A stretch of DNA of 64,000 nucleotides from Saccharopolyspora gregorii (GTDB taxonomy: Bacteria; Actinomycetota; Actinomycetes; Mycobacteriales; Pseudonocardiaceae). This document shows, piece by piece, positions 21,248 to 31,137 of this stretch; position 1 is the stretch's first letter; the number at the start of each line of letters is the position of its first letter. The stretch spans positions 5,084,001 through 5,148,000 of the forward strand of contig NZ_CP059556.1 in the NCBI RefSeq assembly GCF_024734405.1, given 5' to 3'. The position numbers and the translations under genes are program-made. The notes under the pieces were generated by a model, which was given only the letters and a program-made list of their open reading frames with translations, was not told where the DNA came from and ran no database searches.

Positions 21248-21753
21248 GTGACTCCGGAGCGGACGCCGCCACTCGAACCGGCGATATCGGCGGACGTCCA
21301 CGGTCTCCACCGGCTTCGGCGAGAGCTCGAGGACTGGCTCCAGGCGAAGGACGTCGACCAGTGGAAACCCGGCGAAGTGAGCCCGCACGACATCGCGGCC
21401 CAGACCGCGCGACACGAGTGGTACGTCCTGCGAGACGCCGATCTCGGTCTCGTCGCCGCCTTGCGGATCCTCCGTGCCGACCCGGCCTTCTGGGGCGACG
21501 ACCCCACGCCGGCCGTCTACGTCCACGGCCTCATGGTGAGTCGGCGGAGAGCGGGACAGGGCTCGGTTCTTCGTTGTTGCGCTGGGCCGGTGATCGAGGT
21601 CGGGCGAGTCGGGCTCGGTTCCTGCGGCTGGACTGCGACGAGTCGAACGAGGTCCTCCGCGCCTTCTACCGCGGCCTCGGTTTCCGCGAGGTGGGACGCC
21701 GCGATCTCACCGACGGGCTGTTCAGCGTCACCCTGTTCGAGAAGGGGCTCTGA
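21248..21753 (+). pseudogene. GNAT N-acetyltransferase with a single-base frameshift
   Basis: From GTG 21248 the first frame encodes a GNAT N-terminal half up to V-H-G-L-M-V-S-R-R-R-A-G-Q-G near 21560. The homology then continues in the next frame as G-L-G-S-S-L-L-R-W-A and D-E-S-N-E-V-L-R-A-F-Y-R-G-L-G-F to a stop at 21753. One missing G in the GGG after CAG explains the break, because CAG-GGG-CTC would restore Q-G-L-G. The cause could be a real mutation or a consensus error at a G run. The intact protein would have about 168 residues. Substrate unknown. Confidence 0.8.
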
Positions 21754-21805
21754 CCGCGCCGGGGACGGCTCCCGGTCTGAGTCGTACCGAGGTCGTACCG
21801 GACGC

Positions 21806-22429
21806 TCACGGCCCCCACTCCGGCGCGGGTCCGGCGTCGTCGGGCCGGTAGAGGCCGCGCTTGGTGATGTACTGGACGATCCCGTCGGGGACGAGGTACC
21901 AGACCGGCAGCCCGGCGTGGACGCGTTGGCGGCAGCCCGTGGAGGAGATCGCCATCGCCGGGATCTCCACCAGCGACACCGACCCCTGCGGCAGGTGCGC
22001 GTCGTCGAGCGAGTAGCCGGGACGGGTGACGCCGATGAAGTGGGCGAGCTCGAACAGCTCCTCCACCCGGTGCCAGGACAGGATCTGCTCCAGCGCGTCG
22101 GCGCCGGTGATGAAGTACAGCTCGGCGTCCGGGTACAGCGCGCGCAGGTCGCTGAGGGTGTCGGCGGTGTAGGTGGGGCCGCTGCGGTCCACGTCCACCC
22201 GGCTCACCGAGAACCGCGGGTTGGAGGCGGTGGCGACCACCGTCATCAGGTAGCGGTCCTCGGCAGGGCTGACCGCCTCGTGACCCTTCTGCCACGGCTG
22301 ACCGGTCGGCACGAAGATCACTTGTTCGAGGCCGAACTGGGCCTGCACTTCACTGGCCGCTACGAGGTGGCCGTGGTGGATCGGGTCGAAGGTGCCACCC
22401 ATGACCCCGATACGGCGCCGACGAGACAT
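21806..22429 (-). CDS. nadD: Nicotinate-nucleotide adenylyltransferase
   Basis: NadD adenylates nicotinate mononucleotide to deamido-NAD. The 207-residue protein contains the nucleotidyltransferase signature [12 protein letters not shown] near the N-terminus and I-S-S-T-G-C-R as the second motif; the family usually has I-S-S-T-x-I-R, so C at the variable position is mild divergence. The ATG at 22429 begins [12 protein letters not shown]. It is followed on the minus strand by rsfS in the usual order and preceded by proA, in a conserved cluster. Confidence 0.95.
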   Translation of the reverse strand: MSRRRRIGVMGGTFDPIHHGHLVAASEVQAQFGLEQVIFVPTGQPWQKGHEAVSPAEDRYLMTVVATASNPRFSVSRVDVDRSGPTYTADTLSDLRALYPDAELYFITGADALEQILSWHRVEELFELAHFIGVTRPGYSLDDAHLPQGSVSLVEIPAMAISSTGCRQRVHAGLPVWYLVPDGIVQYITKRGLYRPDDAGPAPEWGP

Positions 22430-22522
22430 GACTGCAGACCCTAAACGAGCGACGCCCCGACCAGCCCCGACGAACGTCGTGACGGTGACCGATCCCACCC
22501 CGGGGACCGGTCACCGGCGGAC

Positions 22523-23839
22523 TCAGCCCGCGGGCCGCACGTGCCCGTCGCCGTACACGAGCCACTTGGTGGAGGTCAGCTCCGGCAGCCCCATCGGGCC
22601 GCGCGCGTGCAGCTTCTGGGTGGAGATGCCGATCTCGGCGCCCATCCCGAACTCGGCGCCGTCGGTGAACGCGGTCGAGGCATTGACCATGACGGCCGCC
22701 GAGTCGACGCGGGCGGTGAAGGACCGGGCGGCGCGCACGTCGTCGGTCACGATCGCCTCGGTGTGCCCGGAGCCGTGCGCGCGGATGTGCTCGGTGGCGG
22801 CCTGCAACGAGTCGACGACGGCGGCGGCGATGTCCAGCGAGCCGTACTCGGTGTCCCAGTCGGAGTCCTCGGCGGCGACGACGCCGGAGCCGCCGAGCCG
22901 GGCGACCTCCTCGTCGCCGTGCACGGTGACGCCCGCGGCGCGCAGTTCGGCGACGGCGCGGGGCACGAACTCGTCGGCGATGTCCCGGTGCACCAGCAGC
23001 GTCTCGGCCGCGTTGCACACGCTGGGACGGCGGGCCTTGGAGTTCAGCAGGATGCGCAGCGCGGTGTCGATGTCGGCGCGCGCGTCGACGTAGACGTGGC
23101 AGTTGCCGACGCCGGTCTCGATGGTGGGCACGGTGGACTGCTCGACGACCGTGGAGATCAGCCCGGCGCCGCCGCGCGGGATCACCACGTCGACCAGCCC
23201 GCGCGCGGTGATCAGGTGCCGCACCGAGGCGCGGTCGTGGCTGGGCAGCAGCTGGATCGCGTCCGCGGGCAACCCCTGCTCGACGAGGACGTCGCGCAGC
23301 ACCCCGACGAGCGCGGTGTTCGAGCGCTCGGCGGAGGCCGACCCGCGCAGCAGGACCGCGTTCCCGGACTTCGCGGTGAGCCCGGCCGCGTCCACGGTCA
23401 CGTTGGGCCTGCCCTCGTAGACGATGCCGACGACGCCCAGCGGAACCCGGACCTGCTGCAGCTGCAGCCCGTTGGCGAGCACGCTGCCGCGCACCACCTC
23501 ACCGGTCGGGTCGGGCAGCCCGGCGACGGTGCGCAGGCCGTCGGCGATGCTCGCGACGCGGTCGTCGGTCAGGCGCAGCCGGTCGATCAGCCCGGCGGCG
23601 GTGCCGTTCTCCTCGGCCCGCGCGACGTCGAGCTCGTTCGCCGCCAAGATCTCCGGGGCCCGTTCGACCAGCGCGTCGGCCATGGCGCGCAGTGCGGAGT
23701 CCTTGGCGCCGCGCGGCAGCAGGGCCAGTTCCGCGGCGGCGTCGCGGGCGGCGCGGGCCGCCGCGCGCACCTGCTCGCGGAGCTCGTCGCCGGAGTCCTG
23801 CGCGTGCTGGTCGGTGGAGGCATCGATGCTCGTCGTCAC
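22523..23839 (-). CDS. proA: Glutamate-5-semialdehyde dehydrogenase (gamma-glutamyl phosphate reductase)
   Basis: ProA reduces gamma-glutamyl phosphate to glutamate semialdehyde with NADPH in proline synthesis. The 438-residue protein has the catalytic cysteine in S-V-C-N-A-A-E-T (about residue 272) and the motif [14 protein letters not shown]. The GTG at 23839 gives family length. The next gene in the pathway, proB, lies 3.6 kb away on the same strand; recQ and an MHS transporter on the opposite strand have been placed between them. Confidence 0.97.
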   Translation of the reverse strand: MTTSIDASTDQHAQDSGDELREQVRAAARAARDAAAELALLPRGAKDSALRAMADALVERAPEILAANELDVARAEENGTAAGLIDRLRLTDDRVASIADGLRTVAGLPDPTGEVVRGSVLANGLQLQQVRVPLGVVGIVYEGRPNVTVDAAGLTAKSGNAVLLRGSASAERSNTALVGVLRDVLVEQGLPADAIQLLPSHDRASVRHLITARGLVDVVIPRGGAGLISTVVEQSTVPTIETGVGNCHVYVDARADIDTALRILLNSKARRPSVCNAAETLLVHRDIADEFVPRAVAELRAAGVTVHGDEEVARLGGSGVVAAEDSDWDTEYGSLDIAAAVVDSLQAATEHIRAHGSGHTEAIVTDDVRAARSFTARVDSAAVMVNASTAFTDGAEFGMGAEIGISTQKLHARGPMGLPELTSTKWLVYGDGHVRPAG

Positions 23840-23923
23840 GCACCCCAGCCTAGTGGGGCGGCGCAACGGAGTTCCGCTGGTGAGGAACCGGCGGGCGGTG
23901 CCGGGCGCGTCGGGGTCGTCCGG

Positions 23924-23929
23924 TAGGAA
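23924..23929 (+). promoter_or_regulatory. -10-like element of recQ
   Basis: TAGGAA (followed by T) ends 7 nt before the GTG start with no ribosome site, consistent with a leaderless transcript. Confidence 0.35.
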
Positions 23930-23936
23930 TCGTGGC

Positions 23937-26054
23937 GTGGACGAACAAGCCCTGCGGGAACTCGCCGACGAACGGCTCCGCGCGCTGGCCGGTCCGGACG
24001 CCGTGCTGCGCGACGACCAGTGGCGCGCCATCGAAGCGCTCGTGCTGCACCGCCGCCGCGCGCTCGTGGTGCAGCGCACCGGCTGGGGCAAGTCGGCGGT
24101 GTACTTCCTGGCCACGGCGCTGCTGCGCGAACTCGGCGAAGGCCCCACGGTGATCGTCTCGCCGCTGCTGGCGCTGATGCGCAACCAGGTCGAAGCCGCC
24201 GAGGCCGCCGGGGTTCGCGCCGCCAGCATCAACTCGGCGAACCCGCAGGCGTGGCAGGCCATCGAGGAGCAGATCGCCGTCGGCGACGTGGACGTGCTGC
24301 TGGTGAGCCCCGAACGGCTGAACAACCCGGATTTCCGGGACACCGTGCTGCCCGAGCTGACGCACAGCGCGGGCCTGCTCGTGGTGGACGAGGCGCACTG
24401 CATCTCCGACTGGGGCCACGACTTCCGCCCGGACTACCGCAGGTTGCGAACGCTGCTGGGCGAGCTCCCCGAGGGCGTGCCGGTGCTGGCCACCACCGCC
24501 ACCGCCAACGACCGCGTCGTGCAGGACGTGTCCGAGCAGCTCGGCGTCGGCGGCGAGTTCAGCGACCCGCAGGAGACGCTGGTGCTGCGCGGCACCCTCG
24601 ACCGGGAGAGCCTGCGGCTCGGCGTGGTGGAGCTGCCGACGGCGCAGGCGCGGCTGGCGTGGCTGGCGAGCAACCTCGGCGAGCTCACCGGTTCCGGGAT
24701 CATTTACACGCTCACCGTCGCGGCGACCGAGGAGGTCGCCGGCTACCTGCGCGACCAGGGTTTCGAGGTGGCGTCCTACTCGGGCCGCACCGACCCGGAG
24801 GAACGGCAGCGAGCCGAGGAGGACCTGCTGGCGAACCGGGTGAAGGCGCTGGTCGCCACCTCGGCGCTGGGCATGGGCTTCGACAAGCCCGACCTGGGGT
24901 TCGTGGTGCACCTGGGGGCGCCGTCCTCGCCGATCGCCTACTACCAGCAGATCGGGCGGGCCGGCCGCGGCGTGCGGCGGGCGGAGGCGCTGCTGCTGCC
25001 CGGCCCGGAGGACCAGGAGATCTGGCGCTACTTCGCATCACTGGCGTTCCCACCGGAGGCCACGGTGCGCGCCATCCTCGCCGGGCTCACCGAAGCAGGC
25101 ACGTTGTCCACGGCCGCGCTGGAGCCCCGCGTCGACCTGGGCCGCTCCCGGCTGGAGATGGTGCTCAAGGTCCTCGACGTGGACGGCGCGGTGCGCCGGG
25201 TCAAGGGCGGTTGGGAGGCGACCGGCGAGCCGTGGACCTACGAGGCGGAGCGCTACGGGCGGATCGCCGCGGAACGCGCCGCCGAGCAGCAGGCCATGCT
25301 GGACTACCTCGCCACCCCGGACTGCCGGATGGAGTTCCTGCGCCGCCAGCTCGACGACCCGCACGCGCAACCGTGCGGCCGCTGCGACAACTGCACCGGG
25401 CAGCGCCACTCCGCCGAGGTCGACGAGCAGGTGGTGCAGCGAGCGACCGAACGGCTGCACCGGCCCGGCGTGGAGCTGGAACCGCGCAAGATGTGGCCCA
25501 CCGGGATGGACGCGCTGGGCGTGCCCGTGTCGGGGCGGCTGCCCGCGGCCGAACGCGCCGAGCAGGGCCGGGCCGTCGGCAGGCTGACCGACATCGGCTG
25601 GGGAAACCGGCTGCGCGAGCTGCTGGGCAACGGCGTACCGGACCAGGAGCTGCCGGAGGACCTGTTCCAGGCGTGCGTGCAGGTGCTCGCCGCGTGGAAG
25701 TGGGAGCAGCGGCCGGTCGGCGTGGTCTCCGTCGGCTCGAACAGCAGGCCGCTGCTGGTGCGCAGCCTCGCGCAGCGCATCGCCACCATCGGCAGGCTGC
25801 CGCTGCTCGGCGAGGTCGCCACCAACCCGGACAGCACGCCGCGGCGAGGCAACAGCGCGCAGCGCGTCGGCACGCTCCGCGGCCAGTTCAAGATCCCCGA
25901 CGAGCTCGCGTCGCGGATCGCCGAGCTGGACGGCCCGGTGCTGCTGATGGACGACTACGCCGACACCGGCTGGACCGCGGCGATCGTGGCCCGCACGCTG
26001 CGGCTCGCGGGCGCCCCCGCGGTGCTGCCGTTCACCCTCGCCTCGACGGGCTGA
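23937..26054 (+). CDS. RecQ-family DNA helicase with C-terminal phosphoribosyltransferase-like segment
   Basis: This 705-residue protein has the SF2 helicase motifs: Walker A-like R-T-G-W-G-K-S (near residue 50), [17 protein letters not shown] (near 150), and motif VI Q-I-G-R-A-G-R. A RecQ zinc site C-x2-C-x2-C follows near 479-487. There is no HRDC domain. The last 100 residues instead contain [13 protein letters not shown] (about 667-679), which matches the PRPP loop of type I phosphoribosyltransferases. It should unwind DNA in the cytosol; the role of the extra domain is unknown. It lies on the plus strand between proA and proB with an MHS transporter. Confidence 0.88.
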   Translation: MDEQALRELADERLRALAGPDAVLRDDQWRAIEALVLHRRRALVVQRTGWGKSAVYFLATALLRELGEGPTVIVSPLLALMRNQVEAAEAAGVRAASINSANPQAWQAIEEQIAVGDVDVLLVSPERLNNPDFRDTVLPELTHSAGLLVVDEAHCISDWGHDFRPDYRRLRTLLGELPEGVPVLATTATANDRVVQDVSEQLGVGGEFSDPQETLVLRGTLDRESLRLGVVELPTAQARLAWLASNLGELTGSGIIYTLTVAATEEVAGYLRDQGFEVASYSGRTDPEERQRAEEDLLANRVKALVATSALGMGFDKPDLGFVVHLGAPSSPIAYYQQIGRAGRGVRRAEALLLPGPEDQEIWRYFASLAFPPEATVRAILAGLTEAGTLSTAALEPRVDLGRSRLEMVLKVLDVDGAVRRVKGGWEATGEPWTYEAERYGRIAAERAAEQQAMLDYLATPDCRMEFLRRQLDDPHAQPCGRCDNCTGQRHSAEVDEQVVQRATERLHRPGVELEPRKMWPTGMDALGVPVSGRLPAAERAEQGRAVGRLTDIGWGNRLRELLGNGVPDQELPEDLFQACVQVLAAWKWEQRPVGVVSVGSNSRPLLVRSLAQRIATIGRLPLLGEVATNPDSTPRRGNSAQRVGTLRGQFKIPDELASRIAELDGPVLLMDDYADTGWTAAIVARTLRLAGAPAVLPFTLASTG

Positions 26055-26138
26055 CCGCGGTTCCCGGGAGCTGGGAAGGGTTCCCAACCGGGCACGGACC
26101 GCCATAGTGTGACGCGGTCTGTGCGGGGGAGGCTGCGG

Positions 26139-27419
26139 ATGGTGACGTCGAGGTCGGAGGTGCCGGAGCGGCACCGGCTTCCGGTGCGCAAGCTGGTCGC
26201 GGCCAGCATCGGCAATGCGATCGAGTGGTACGACTGGACGATCTACAGCGCGTTCAGCGTGTACTTCGCGAGCCGCTTCTTCCCCGGTGAGCTGGCGCTG
26301 GTGAACACGCTGGCGACGTTCGCGCTGGCGTTCTTCTTCCGCCCGCTCGGCGGCTGGCTGCTGGGCCGGTTCGCCGACCTGCGCGGGCGCAAGACGGCGA
26401 TGCTGCTGACGATCGCGCTGATGGCGGGCGGCTCGCTGCTGATCGGGGTGCTGCCCACCTTCGACCTGATCGGCTGGGGCGCACCGGTGCTGCTGGTGCT
26501 CGCGCGCATCGGGCAGGGGCTGTCGCTGGGCGGTGAGGTCTCGAACGCCTCCGCCTACCTGGCCGAGATCGCCCCGGCGAGCAGGCGCGGCCGGTACTCG
26601 TCGTTCTTCTACATCTCCACCGGGGCGGCGCTGCTGGTGGCCTCGCTGCTGGGGTACCTGCTGACCTCGGTGCTGACCGAGCAGCAGCTGACCGCGTTCG
26701 GCTGGCGCATCCCGTTCGTCATCGGCGGGGTGCTCGGCCTGATCGGCATCTGGCTGCGGCGGTCGCTGGAGGAGACCGAGCAGTTCGCCGACAACCGGGA
26801 GAAGGCGCGGGCGCTGCGCAGTCCACTGTGGACGACGCTGCGGCTGCACCCCCGGGCCGTGGGCATGCTCATCGGGTTCAGCATGCTCTCCACGCTCTGC
26901 TACTACACGTTCTTCAGCGCGCTCACCCCGTTCGCCGTGGACACCCGGCACGCGGACGCGACGGACGTGTTCCTCGCGCTGTCGGTGGCGACGGTGCTGT
27001 TCATCGCGCTGCAGTACCCGATGGGAGTGCTCTCGGACCGGTTCGGGCGCAGGCCGCAGCTGCTGGTGTGGTCGGCGGCGACGGCGGTGCTGATCGTGCC
27101 GCTGTCCGCGCTGGTCGGGCCGGGACTCGGCGGGCTGCTGGTGGTGTTCTGCGTCGGCGTCGGGCTCTACTCGGCGATGACCTCAATCGCCCCGGCGATC
27201 ATGTCGGAGCTCTTCCCGACGGAGCTGCGCGGCCTCGGCATCGGCGCTTGGTACAACCTGACCGTCGCGGTGTTCGGCGGGACGGCGCCCCTGGTGATCC
27301 AGGCGTTCGCCGCGTTCGGCGCGGAGGGGCTGTTCTTCTGGTACATCGCGGCCGCGGCCGTCATCACGTTCTTCGTGATCTTGGCGCTGCCGGAGACCCG
27401 GGGCAGCGAACTGCGCTAG
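26139..27419 (+). CDS. MHS-type major facilitator transporter (ProP/KgtP-like)
   Basis: This 426-residue, twelve-helix permease has the metabolite:H+ symporter signature [10 protein letters not shown] in the first helix and the MFS loop motif [10 protein letters not shown]. Known members carry osmolytes such as proline and betaine, or dicarboxylates such as 2-oxoglutarate and citrate. The location between proA and proB makes a proline or glutamate-family substrate an attractive but unproven idea. The ATG at 26139 follows GGGGGAGG. The gene converges with proB, and both stop codons share one CTAG palindrome. Confidence 0.88.
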   Translation: MVTSRSEVPERHRLPVRKLVAASIGNAIEWYDWTIYSAFSVYFASRFFPGELALVNTLATFALAFFFRPLGGWLLGRFADLRGRKTAMLLTIALMAGGSLLIGVLPTFDLIGWGAPVLLVLARIGQGLSLGGEVSNASAYLAEIAPASRRGRYSSFFYISTGAALLVASLLGYLLTSVLTEQQLTAFGWRIPFVIGGVLGLIGIWLRRSLEETEQFADNREKARALRSPLWTTLRLHPRAVGMLIGFSMLSTLCYYTFFSALTPFAVDTRHADATDVFLALSVATVLFIALQYPMGVLSDRFGRRPQLLVWSAATAVLIVPLSALVGPGLGGLLVVFCVGVGLYSAMTSIAPAIMSELFPTELRGLGIGAWYNLTVAVFGGTAPLVIQAFAAFGAEGLFFWYIAAAAVITFFVILALPETRGSELR

Positions 27420-28540
27420 CGCAGCGGCACCAGATCGTCGGCGTGCACCACTTCGCGGCGCTGCTCGGCGGGCAGCTCGTGGCTGGACCGGCCGACGAGC
27501 TCCGGCAGTTCCGCCGCGTCGTAGGCGACGACGCCGCGGGCCACCACGGCTCCGGCCGGGTCGACGAGTTCCACCACGTCCCCGCCGTCGAACGCGCCCT
27601 CCACCGAGGTGATCCCCGCGGCCAGCAGCGAGCGGCGCCGCCGCACCACGGCCGCGACCGCGCCGTCGTCGAGCCACAACCTGCCGCGCGCCCCCGCCGC
27701 GTGCGCCAGCCAGAAGCGCCGGGCGGAGAGCCTGCTGCCGGTGGTGGCGAACGCGGTGCCCACGTCGGCGGCGCCGAGGGCCCGTGCGGCCTGCGCCGCC
27801 GAGGTCAGCAGCACCGGGATGCCCGCGGTGCACGCGACCCGCGCGGCCTCCACCTTCGAGGCCATGCCACCGGTGCCCACCCCGGAACCCGAGGCGCCGG
27901 CGTCCACCCCGGCCAGGTCGGCGGCGCTGGTGACCTCGCGGATCGCCGACGCCCCACCGCCGCGCGGATCACCGTCGTACAGGGCGTCCACATCGGACAG
28001 CAGCAGCAGCGCGTCGGCGCCGACCAGGTGCGAGACCAGCGCGGCCAGCCGGTCGTTGTCGCCGAACCGGATCTCGGCGGTGGCGACCGTGTCGTTCTCG
28101 TTCACCACCGGCACCACGCCGAGGGTGAGCAGCCGGTTCAGCGTGCGCTGCGCGTTGCGGTAGTGCGCGCGCCGCACCACGTCGTCGGCGGTGAGCAGCA
28201 CCTGCCCCACGGTGCGCCGGTAGCGGGCGAAGGACTCGGCGTAGGCGTGCGCCAGCGCCTGCTGCCCCACGCTGGCCGCGGCCTGCTTGGTGGCCAGGTC
28301 GCGCGGACGGCGGCGCAGCCCCAGCGGGGCGATGCCCGCGGCGATGGCACCGGAGGACACCACCACGACCTGGCAGCCGGTGGCGACGCGCGCTTCCACC
28401 GCGTCCACCAGGGCCGCGAGCCGCGCCTGGTCCAGCGCGCCCCGGCCGGTGGTCAGCGAGGACGAGCCGACCTTGACGACGATGCGGTGCGCCGCCGCGA
28501 TCGAGTCGCGGGTCGGCGAGGACTGCACCGCGCCGGTCAC
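27416..28540 (-). CDS. proB: Glutamate 5-kinase
   Basis: ProB phosphorylates glutamate at the gamma position and is normally feedback-inhibited by proline. The 374-residue protein has the amino-acid kinase domain ([10 protein letters not shown] at the N-terminus, N-E-N-D-T-V and [12 protein letters not shown]) plus a C-terminal PUA domain (about residues 285-370). Its GTG overlaps the obgE stop by GTGA, so it is translationally coupled to obgE. The last codon region overlaps the end of the convergent MHS gene by 4 bp. Confidence 0.97.
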   Translation of the reverse strand: MTGAVQSSPTRDSIAAAHRIVVKVGSSSLTTGRGALDQARLAALVDAVEARVATGCQVVVVSSGAIAAGIAPLGLRRRPRDLATKQAAASVGQQALAHAYAESFARYRRTVGQVLLTADDVVRRAHYRNAQRTLNRLLTLGVVPVVNENDTVATAEIRFGDNDRLAALVSHLVGADALLLLSDVDALYDGDPRGGGASAIREVTSAADLAGVDAGASGSGVGTGGMASKVEAARVACTAGIPVLLTSAAQAARALGAADVGTAFATTGSRLSARRFWLAHAAGARGRLWLDDGAVAAVVRRRRSLLAAGITSVEGAFDGGDVVELVDPAGAVVARGVVAYDAAELPELVGRSSHELPAEQRREVVHADDLVPLR

Positions 28541-30012
28541 TCGTCCTCCTCGGCTCCCCCGGCGTAGCCGCCTTCCGCGTCGAGGTTCCCGCGGCGCGCC
28601 TTCTTCGCCGCCTTCCGGTCGGCCGCGCCGATCCGGTCGGACGCGTCCAGGCGAGCGTCGGTGCCGCGGCCGGTGAGCACGGCCGCGACCCCCGCCGGGG
28701 TGGACGGCTCCCAGTCGAACGTGACGCCGCCGATGGTGACCTGGCTGCCCGGTTCGGCACCGGCCTTGCCGAGCGCCTCCTCCACGCCGAGCTTCGCGAG
28801 CCGGTCGGCGAGGAAGCCCACCGCCTCGTCGTTGTCGAACGCGGTCTGGCGCACCCACCGCTCCGGCTTCTCGCCGCGCACGACGAACGCCTCGTCGTCC
28901 TCCGGGTCGGTCTCCACGGTGAAACCGCTGTCGCCGATGGCGTGCGGGCGCACCACGACCCGGGCCGGTTCCGGTTCGGGCAGCGAAGCCCGGTAGCGCT
29001 CGACCTCCTCGGCCATCGCGAACGACAGCTCGCGGAGACCTTCGTGGCTGGCCGCCGACACCTCGAACACGCGCAGGCCGCGGGACTCCAGGTCGGGGCG
29101 GATCAGCTCGGCCAGCTCGCGGGCCTCCGGCACGTCCACCTTGTTCAGCACCACCAGCCGCGGCCGGTCGCCGAGGTCGCCGTGCTCGCCCTGCAGCGCG
29201 GGCGTGTACCGGGCCAGCTCTTCTTCCAGCGCGTCGATGTCGGACAGCGGGTCGCGTCCCGGCTCCAGCGTCGCGCAGTCCACCACGTGCACCAGCACCG
29301 CGCACCGCTCGATGTGCCGCAGGAAGTCCAGGCCGAGCCCGCGCCCGTCGCTGGCACCGGGGATCAGGCCGGGGACGTCGGCGACGGTGAACACGGTCTC
29401 GCCCGCGGTGACCACGCCGAGGTTCGGCGCCAGCGTGGTGAACGGGTAGTCCGCGATCTTCGGCTTGGCCGCGGAGACCACCGAGATCAGCGAGGACTTG
29501 CCCGCGGACGGGAAGCCGAGCAGCCCCACGTCGGCGACGGACTTCAGCTCCAGCACCAGGTCCTGCTCGTCCCCCGGCTCGCCGAGCAGCGCGAACCCGG
29601 GCGCCTTGCGCGCCTTCGAGGCCAGCGCCGCGTTGCCCAGCCCGCCGCGGCCGCCTTCGGCCGCGATGAACGTGGTGCCCGGCCCGACCAGATCGGCCAG
29701 CACCTCACCGCTCTCGGTGAGCACGACCGTGCCGTCCGGGACGGGCAGCACCAGGTCTTCGCCGATGGCGCCGTTGCGCAGGCTGCCGCGCCCCTGCTTG
29801 CCGCTGGCCGCGGTCGCGTGCGGGCGGTGGTGGAAGTCGAGCAGCGTGTGCACGCCGGGGTCGACGACGAGCCGCACGTCGCCGCCGCGGCCGCCGTTGC
29901 CGCCGTCGGGGCCGCCGAGCGGTTTGAACTTCTCCCGGTGGACCGAGGCGCAGCCATTGCCCCCATCGCCTGCGGCGATGTGGATGGTCACGCGGTCAAC
30001 GAACCGCGACAC
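28537..30012 (-). CDS. obgE: GTPase ObgE/CgtA, ribosome assembly factor
   Basis: Obg is an essential GTPase that binds the large ribosomal subunit. The 491-residue protein has the glycine-rich Obg fold (residues 1-160), G1 G-F-P-S-A-G-K-S-S (166-174), G3 D-V-P-G-L, G4 N-K-V-D and the actinobacterial C-terminal OCT domain (about 340-430) followed by an acidic/basic tail. The GTG at 30012 has GGAGGGACTC before it. It follows rplU-rpmA as in most bacteria, with a hairpin between rpmA and obgE. Confidence 0.97.
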   Translation of the reverse strand: MSRFVDRVTIHIAAGDGGNGCASVHREKFKPLGGPDGGNGGRGGDVRLVVDPGVHTLLDFHHRPHATAASGKQGRGSLRNGAIGEDLVLPVPDGTVVLTESGEVLADLVGPGTTFIAAEGGRGGLGNAALASKARKAPGFALLGEPGDEQDLVLELKSVADVGLLGFPSAGKSSLISVVSAAKPKIADYPFTTLAPNLGVVTAGETVFTVADVPGLIPGASDGRGLGLDFLRHIERCAVLVHVVDCATLEPGRDPLSDIDALEEELARYTPALQGEHGDLGDRPRLVVLNKVDVPEARELAELIRPDLESRGLRVFEVSAASHEGLRELSFAMAEEVERYRASLPEPEPARVVVRPHAIGDSGFTVETDPEDDEAFVVRGEKPERWVRQTAFDNDEAVGFLADRLAKLGVEEALGKAGAEPGSQVTIGGVTFDWEPSTPAGVAAVLTGRGTDARLDASDRIGAADRKAAKKARRGNLDAEGGYAGGAEEDE

Positions 30013-30066
30013 GAGTCCCTCCAGGTGCGGGGAGTGCTGACATTCGATGCGTTCCGCGAACGCGAA

Positions 30067-30105
30067 CGAGGGGCGGGCCGGTGCAGAGACCGGACCCGCC
30101 CCTCG
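30067..30105 (-). terminator. Hairpin between rpmA and obgE
   Basis: CGAGGGGCGGG (30067-30077) plus CCGGT pairs with ACCGG plus CCCGCCCCTCG (95-105), with one bulged A. No U-tract follows, so it is more likely an attenuator or processing site that lowers obgE expression relative to the ribosomal genes. Confidence 0.55.
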
Positions 30106-30133
30106 TCGGGAACTGCTGGTGCCGAGAGCCGGG

Positions 30134-30394
30134 TCAGACGACCTCGGCCGGCACGATGTTGACGGTCTTGCGACCGCGCTTGCTGCCGAACTCGACCTCA
30201 CCGGCCGACAGCGCGAACAGCGTGTCGTCCTTGCCGCGGCCGACGTTCAGGCCGGGGTGGAACTTGGTGCCGCGCTGCCGGAGCAGGATCTCACCGGCCT
30301 TGACGACCTGGCCGCCGTAGCGCTTGACCCCGAGGTACTGGGGGTTCGAGTCGCGGCCGTTGCGAGAGCTGGAAGCGCCCTTCTTGTGTGCCAT
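30134..30394 (-). CDS. rpmA: 50S ribosomal protein L27
   Basis: This 86-residue protein is L27, whose N-terminal tail reaches the peptidyl-transferase centre. It starts [15 protein letters not shown] and contains G-V-K-R-Y-G-G-Q and G-T-K-F-H-P-G. The N-terminus begins directly at A-H-K-K, without the cleaved extension found in Firmicutes. It lies 14 nt behind rplU in one operon. Confidence 0.98.
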   Translation of the reverse strand: MAHKKGASSSRNGRDSNPQYLGVKRYGGQVVKAGEILLRQRGTKFHPGLNVGRGKDDTLFALSAGEVEFGSKRGRKTVNIVPAEVV

Positions 30395-30408
30395 GACTAC
30401 TCAGGTCC

Positions 30409-30717
30409 TCACTTGGTGATGCCGGTGACCTCAACGCGGGTCAGCTTCTGACGGTGACCCTGGCGCTTCTGGTATCCGGTCTTGTTCTTGAACTTGTGGA
30501 TGCGGATCTTGGGGCCCTTGGTCTGCTCGACCAGCTTCCCGGTCACCGAAACCTTCGCCAGTGCGTCGGCGTCGGCGGTGACGTCGGTGCCGTCGACGAC
30601 CAGAACAGCCGGGAAGGTGACCTCGGTGCCGGAGTCGCCTTCGAGCTTCTCGACCTCGACGACGTCCCCGACCGCCACTTTGTACTGCTTGCCGCCGGTC
30701 TTGACGATCGCGTACAT
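30409..30717 (-). CDS. rplU: 50S ribosomal protein L21
   Basis: This 102-residue protein is L21, a 23S rRNA-binding protein, with the [12 protein letters not shown] start and the C-terminal K-K-T/N-G-Y-x-K-R-Q-G-H-R-Q motif. The ATG at 30717 is preceded by AGGAGAC. It opens the rplU-rpmA-obgE-proB run. A leader of about 190 nt, counted from a candidate -10 at 30919, suggests possible leader regulation. Confidence 0.98.
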   Translation of the reverse strand: MYAIVKTGGKQYKVAVGDVVEVEKLEGDSGTEVTFPAVLVVDGTDVTADADALAKVSVTGKLVEQTKGPKIRIHKFKNKTGYQKRQGHRQKLTRVEVTGITK

Positions 30718-31137
30718 GAGTCGGAAGTCTCCTGCTACTCGGTTCGCTTGGTTCACCCGTTGACGCCCTCTCCGGCGAACCGGAGTTCCTACCGCCCGGC
30801 CGAGCCGGGCTTCGGGGGGTTCCTGCGTCGCGACCCTCGTCCCCACGAGGGGCACACCGGGTTCTACAGGCGTTTTGCCTCTCCGCCCGTCCGGCGGCGA
30901 GAAGTGCTCACACAGCATACAGACCACCCGGTGGCGCCCGACCACGAGGGGTCGGAGCAGCCGCGAGCGGGCAGGACGACAGCGTATGCCAGGCCGGATC
31001 CGGCCCGACGCGCACCCCCGGAACGGCCCGTCGGACGTGGCGAACGGCGCACCGATCAATGCGGGCGAAGGCCCCGGAACCCGCCGGACCGCTTGCTACG
31101 GTGGGTCGCCGTTCGACCGTGACATGGGGAAATTCGC
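30718..31137. other. 420-bp divergent intergenic region (rplU leader)
   Basis: No gene is supported here. On the minus strand it holds the rplU promoter and a long leader with small hairpins (for example AGGC-AAAAC-GCCT near 30870). On the plus strand it holds a -10-like TACGGT at 31097-31102 for the membrane-protein gene at 31138. Confidence 0.6.
30914..30919 (-). promoter_or_regulatory. Candidate -10 of the rplU operon
   Basis: TATGCT on the minus strand is the best -10 match upstream of rplU. No convincing -35 is seen. Confidence 0.4.
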
